Positions 58,919-64,000 of a DNA stretch of 64,000 nucleotides are shown here, piece after piece. This DNA comes from Thuidium tamariscinum. Its lineage: Eukaryota > Streptophyta > Bryopsida > Hypnales > Thuidiaceae. Position 1 is the first letter of the stretch. Each line of letters begins with the position of its first letter. Location of the stretch: NCBI GenBank assembly GCA_947034885.2, contig OX344749.2, positions 31,511,501-31,575,500 on the forward strand. The letters are read 5' to 3'. Below the pieces are notes generated by a model. The model worked only from the letters and a program-made list of their open reading frames with translations. It was not told where the DNA came from and made no database searches. The translations under genes were made by a program, and so were the position numbers.

Positions 58919-59803
58919 CTGCATCGTAACTTACAGGAATTTAACTTTTTTTAAACACCAACTTTGGCAGCAAGAACATGCAGTGATTGTTCGAGATTCA
59001 TTTTGAGGGACTCATATGTGGTGAGGGAGGACGACAATTAATTGCGGTAGTTAAGCACTGAGCCTATTTTATATTACTTGAATAACCCTGTTCTTAATCA
59101 TTCTGTGTTTGCAAGTCAAAGAGGTTCCAATACTCTGAAGAATGCTTTATTTGGATTACGCAAAAAATATAAAGGTTCAAAGTTTTATTGGTACATGATC
59201 AAAAACTGGTTCAAATTCTAATGTGAAAGTGGTGTACTCTACTGTCCAGAGTCAACATCAATACGTACTCATAGTGCAAGCTGCTAACATAGGCTCTATC
59301 CAAGGCTCTATCCAGTATGCACTATCAAGTGTGCTATTCGATTTGCCACAGTAATGAGAAACTTAGTAGCTTTCAAAATCTCTTCACATACTGTACTATA
59401 CACTCACGTCGTCTTTATGCTCAAGTACTCCGACAATTTGAAGACATTAAACATTTATACCGTAACTGGCTAGAAATAGCCTGTAAGGGAACACTGCAGG
59501 TCCAAGCTAGGTTAATCCAAAAATCCAACCTCGACAAGATCACCTCATATAAGTCTCTGTGATAACAGACGTAATATTTACAGTCTATCCTACCGTAAAC
59601 ACCAAGTCTTTCTTAGAAGACTTCAAGCAAAAAAGTTCCTAGAGAGAAAGAAGAGAAGAGCACAGCAACAATTTAAAACTGTCCGACAGTAACAGTCCCA
59701 AGGCCCATCGGTGATACTTTCTAAGCAAAATCACAAAAAATCTACACCCGGATAACCCGAAAACAAATTACTAGTGCGGGTTCAAGGGGTCATTGGAGAG
59801 AGA
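58919..59803. other. Convergent 3' flanks
   Basis: Between the ends of the phosphorylase-like gene (plus) and the AP2/ERF gene (minus). It probably holds both 3' UTRs. No other gene seen. Confidence 0.5.
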
Positions 59804-61181
59804 TTAGACCCACGGGTCGTTGAAGAATGATAACCAGTCATCAGCAAGAATTCCCTCCCCAAACCCCAAATCCTCGTCAAAAGTAAGAGGATCAATTTCC
59901 TGAGATACACCACGCTTTCTCTTTGAAGAGACCTTCCATGGAGTATCAAAGTTGAGATAGAGACTTTCATCCTCGATGGCGGCGAAATCACATGGTGCTG
60001 GTAGGGGGACGTCAGACAATGATTTCCAAATATCATGCTTACTTGTAAAGCCTCTGCGATATGCCGACTGCTCTAAGTCAACCTTGCTTTCCTCCTCCAA
60101 TACATCCTTGGATTGCACTGGCAAGCAATCCAAGGAAGTCAAATCCAGTAGAGTTGGAACCTCCAGATATTCTGCGTCCTGCAAGAATTGGTCCAATCCT
60201 TCTAGTGTCTTCAAGGGATCTGGCAGAAGCGGTGGATTCATCTTCTCAGCAACCTTCTTCACGGCGGTAGTACTCGGACTGGTCCGCTCACTTCCTACAT
60301 TCTTGACTTGTCCTGCTTTGGAGCTGGCCCCGAGGCGAGAGGCTACACTCTCCGCAAGGTCGTCAGTCTTCTCCGCGAATATTTTGGCTTCTGTCTGAAC
60401 ATCTTCTTTCGACGGTGTAGGTGGGCGAGGAGAGAAGTAACCCTCCGGATACACGAAGTAGTAAGGCTCCTTTCCAGTGAGATACACAGCCGCATCATAC
60501 GCGCGCTTGGCTTTGACTCGTGTGTCAAAAGTTCCCACCCATATTTTCTTTGAAGAGCCGGGAGGACGAATCTCCACTCTGAATCCTTTCACTCGCCCCT
60601 TGGGTTCGTGGATGCCTTTGCACTTGACCTGCGGCGATTTCGCTTCCGGCCGCCTGCAAAGCAAGAGCGAATTCCTAAGATAAGCGAACTGAATGGCCAG
60701 AACTCCAACTAATTTTGAAAAGAAACTATTATCATGTCACTCCAACAGTCGATCTTATCAGCTGCATTCCTAAGGTATTTTAGTAACCTCTTAAGCCTTG
60801 TTTCCGACGTAGAATTTCGTTATGATGTTGAATACCTTTTTCTTTATAAGCTTCAGGAGATTTACAACTTTTGATGCTGGCAGAAAATTGAGTTACTTTT
60901 AGATGATCTATTCCGGTACAAGAAATGATGTTGGGTATAAAGCAGAAATCACGAACTGCAGACGCGATTTGGGGTCGAATCTCACGACTAAAGCCTACTT
61001 TTTGAAGTGAAATAGAGCTTGTGGCTTAGTATTAGCTTTGTACCCAACTCCAATTATTTCCAAAAAACAAAATAATTTGGCTTCCATAAACTTGACAATC
61101 TTAGAAGAAAGACTCCTTCCTAAGAATCAAGATTCGGCATGGAGGAGGTGATACTTACATGGCAGTGGAACTTGGGGCCAT
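59804..61181 (-). CDS. AP2/ERF-domain transcription factor, 2 exons, 290 aa
   Basis: Nuclear DNA-binding protein. Exons (minus): 61181-61159 (23 nt, MAPSSTA plus two bases) and 60653-59804, joined by a GT-AG intron inside a Met codon. The single AP2 domain is at about 18-78, with EIRPPGSSKKIWVGTFDT and AKRAYDAAVYLTGKEPYYFVYPE, and the conserved Trp46, Gly48, Phe50 and AYDAA. The N-terminal strand reads KGIHEPKGRVKGFRVEIR instead of the usual YRGVR+RPWGK..AEIR, so several DNA-contact arginines and the tryptophan are replaced. An SSKRKRG basic patch (about 250) may be a nuclear signal, and the acidic, aromatic C-terminus (ADDWLSFFNDPWV) may be an activation region. Target sites cannot be predicted. 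Confidence 0.9.
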
Positions 61182-61311
61182 GATAGAAAAAGAGAGACAA
61201 CTGCTCAGCAGCAGGTTGGACGTCACCTCCAAACTTCCCTACACATCCAAGCAATTCTAAACCGTTAAAATCCATTGGGTAAGGAAGAGGATACTAAACC
61301 CGTTCGGGACC

Positions 61312-61570
61312 TTCTACTGACTAACCCGGTTACCAAAAACAACTCAACACTTCCAATACATTCGCTTGATCTTCACTCACCACACTAGAAGAAATTTGTG
61401 TTTGCCTCAACAAACACAGATTTTGTTGAGGCAAAGGCAGATTTCGACTTGGTCAAGTCGGGAGCAAGCACGACTTGTCTACCTGTCTAGATGTCTATGG
61501 TCACTGATCATTGAATATCAATAAGTTTACCTGCTATCCATCCAATGAGAATAACCTACAAACGCTCCCT
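61312..61570. repeat. Dispersed repeat, partial copy D, with a 14-bp hairpin
   Basis: CTACTGACTAACCCGGTTACCA and TGTCTATGGTCACTGATCATTG match copy A (20861-21213). Between these lies a hairpin, TTTGCCTCAACAAA (61401-61414) and its exact complement (61422-61435) with a 7-nt loop, absent from the other copies. It lies just upstream of the AP2/ERF gene. Confidence 0.5.
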
Positions 61571-62586
61571 TAGAATATTTCCAGAAGAACCTCTACACGA
61601 GTGATAAAAATCTGTCTCAAGAAATTTGGCTCATGCTCCCAGAATGATCATAACTGTAATTTACGAATTGGAATTTCAAGTTTGACCAGATCTCGCTATC
61701 CAAGACTACCTGCGGATCGGCATAGAAGAAATACCAGCACAATCATAACATTCCAAACCCTAGCCCCTACAGAGTTCAAAACCTTTGAATTCACAAATAA
61801 AGAGCACGGAAGAACAGCACTGAAACCTAACACAATAACGACTGCAACCAGAAGAACGAATATCTACAAACCTTCAAATCAGGAAAGGAGCCAACGATTC
61901 TGAACACGATTCGCAAAACGAAACTTGAGCTACATTGATGAACTCAGCGAAACCTCCCAAAGTCGCGTGCAACTCGTTGAGTGCGTACCTCTCAAAAAGC
62001 TTCTGCCTGCACGTCAACTTCGAACATCCACTTCCAATGCCCTTCGAATCCACTTCGAATGCGTCGCCTTACGAGTTCCCACCCTTGCTTGCGGCCTTCT
62101 CCCCGCTCTGCTCCCGCCTTCCTCCTCCCTCCCCCCGGCACAAAGCCCTGTCCGATTCTCACATTCGGATAGAAGCCACTCGACCGAATTGGAGTCTGGT
62201 AGGGAGAAAAATGGCAAACAGAGTGCGTATCGCTATCGGGAAGGCTCAAGATGGCGGAAGGTTTTTGCAGCTTCCTGACGGCAACGAGGAGAAAGTTTGC
62301 GGACCACCACCATGGCAAGTTCCGCGTCGGAGTCGGGAAACAGCAAAGAAAAAAAGGTGCTAGACACACACGGCACGACCCCATTCCGCGGAGGGTTTGT
62401 CTGTACAGACATTTGGAGAGAGGAAGAGCTGGAGCTTTCGGATTGGCTGGGACTCTGGTAAGTTCGGCCCTGGCCTCCCGGGCTGCCCCCCTTGTTTTAG
62501 AGCAGGGTTTGTTTGTTTGTTTGTTTTGGACAAATGCTTGTGTGGCCTTCCTTTCAAGAACTGAAGGTTTGAAGGTTTTGAAGGTT
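61571..62586. other. AP2/ERF upstream region, unassigned
   Basis: GC-richer up to about 62450. A 50-codon plus-strand frame from ATG 62211 (MANRVRIAIGK..) ends with a basic RRSRETAKKKRC. I do not recognise it and cannot tell a small gene from chance. 62510-62525 is a short TTTG run. Confidence 0.3.
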
Positions 62587-63241
62587 CTAACCCCGAAATG
62601 CCCAAGTCCTGTTTTGAGCTTCTTGGAATTTGCTCTAAATTGAACAAAAATCCAACATTTTGATAAGTTGAATCATTTTTTTTTGAATTGTAACCGTACT
62701 AATTCAAAGTAGACATGTTAGAGATGACATAGGAAAAGAAAACACAACAATATCACTTATGGATTGAAAGATTATAATGTTTGATCATGAGGGTGTAAAA
62801 ACCATGAAAATCTCTAAGCTCTCTTTTTGCATGTCAAATCTAAAAAGTGGTTACCACAAAATTGTGAGATTGAAGGGCCTAACAAGCATAACCCCAATCA
62901 ATTTATGGCTTCTCAAAATCTACTCTACAATTTTTTTAAATGAATTTTTAGTGTGATTTTTTCTCTAAGATCTAGTGTATTTGAGGCTCATTTGAGTCAT
63001 TTCCAAGAGTCCTTAACACTATGGAATGTCAAGATTGCAATGGGTACCCTTGCACTAAATCTTGAATAGAAAAATCATAATGGCATTCATTTTCAAAATT
63101 GGATTATTGATGCTAAAACTAGACTTCAAAAAGAATCTTCCAAAAATTTTAACCACTAAAAATAAAAAATTGGTAAGGTTTTATTTAACTTCAAAGTTTC
63201 TTTGACACCACATTTGGGTGCATTGGGCATTTAGAGGTTAA
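62587..63241 (+). mobile_element. TTAA-type non-autonomous element, family 2, copy 2
   Basis: Full-length direct match to 11875-12535. The left end reads CTAACCCCGAAATGCCCAA and the right end in reverse reads TTAACCTCTAAATGCCCAA. No open frame of note. Confidence 0.7.
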
Positions 63242-64000
63242 ATTGTATGGCTCTTCAATTTGGGGGCCTTTATTGAGGGAGGCCAATTTTCAGTATAGAA
63301 TTATGTAATTTTTGTATGCACTTTTTGAATGTATTGGTTTTGAGTGACGAATGAAATGACATTTTTGAAGCATTTTGGCAACATTGTAAAGGGCCATTAT
63401 TATAGTCTAGCATTTTCTAATACATTTACCCTCATTTTTTTCTATAGGCTTGAAGTTACCTATTTTATTTTGAAAAAATTGGGAATTAATTGCCAATTTT
63501 TTTAATTTTAGAGTTAATTCAAAAATGAGTGCCATGCAAGACTAATAGTTTAAGCCTAAATTTGAGAAAAACATAGAATTTAGGATATAATAACTCCTTG
63601 GAGCATCAAAATTCAAGTTTAGTGGAATTTGGTGTTGTGTTTTTTAAGTGTTATTCTTAAGTAAATCTTCCTCAAGAGGTGCTATTATATAAGCCTAAGA
63701 GTGCGAGCCTATGAATGTAGAAGACTATACACCTATAGTATTAGTGTCTTTACTAAAGAAACCTTTTATTATTATAGTATATTTATATTATAGATACCTA
63801 TATTATACGTTTTTTTATTATAAAGACCTTCAATTGTTATAGTATATATACCTATATCATACTCAAGGCACACATTTTTTTATTTTCATGTTCACATACT
63901 AGCTCTGTTAAATCTTCCTCTAACAGTGATGTCACAAGGACAAGTAGTAAGATTTATACTATTGTGGCACTGAAGTGCTTGAGTTCTTATCCCAAAATAC
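63242..64000. other. AT-rich DNA with a dispersed repeat at 63681-63912
   Basis: 63681-63912 is the second copy of 27736-27950. The remainder shows no gene. Confidence 0.5.

Noticed and set aside
60940..61000. tRNA-like B box GGTCGAATCTC
   Set aside because: No matching A box, acceptor stem or anticodon arm could be built around it.
61935..62384. Long overlapping frames on both strands upstream of the AP2/ERF gene
   Set aside because: Frames open on both strands in a GC-richer stretch are expected by chance; no domain or splice context seen.

Overview
The window is nuclear DNA of a land plant. Support comes from a class III secretory peroxidase, an RHD3/atlastin-type ER GTPase, an AP2/ERF transcription factor, a plant-type protein phosphatase inhibitor-2, a plant ADP-glucose-phosphorylase-like enzyme and a monoglyceride-lipase-like hydrolase, all with GT-AG introns, plus telo-box promoter motifs. 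Intron-poor genes set as GC-richer islands in a very AT-rich, transposon-filled background suggest a seedless plant (bryophyte or lycophyte). That placement is inference only.

Layout: 1-6.6 kb is AT-rich repeat. 6.7-8.7 kb holds the peroxidase (minus). 9.4-19.4 kb has no recognised gene and carries several families of terminal-inverted-repeat (TIR) elements. 19.4-22.1 kb holds the lipase-like hydrolase (minus), with a tandem repeat just upstream. 23-30 kb is repeat, including a clean 930-bp TTAA-flanked element and a decayed gene with a DGNH(R) motif. 30.2-36.5 kb holds a very large zinc-finger/transposase-like gene (minus), intact over about 1,325 codons but broken at its 5' end, followed by fragments of ATP-citrate lyase subunit A in the same orientation. 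36.5-42.6 kb has a telo-box-rich upstream region, minisatellites and a decayed SWIM-type gene. 42.6-46.1 kb is a nested transposon cluster enclosing a long near-perfect hairpin. 47.9-51.4 kb holds the RHD3-like GTPase (plus). 54.1-58.9 kb holds inhibitor-2 (minus) and the ADP-glucose-phosphorylase-like gene (plus), head to head. 59.8-61.2 kb holds the AP2/ERF gene (minus). The rest is repeat.

The six well-supported genes look intact, and their exon joins keep frame when spliced by eye. They share no obvious pathway. Inhibitor-2 and the phosphorylase-like gene may share a bidirectional promoter. The most unusual content is the mobile DNA: at least four distinguishable TIR families, nested insertions with a paralogous empty site visible in the same window, a roughly 570-bp-arm hairpin, and the transposase-like gene next to host-gene fragments.
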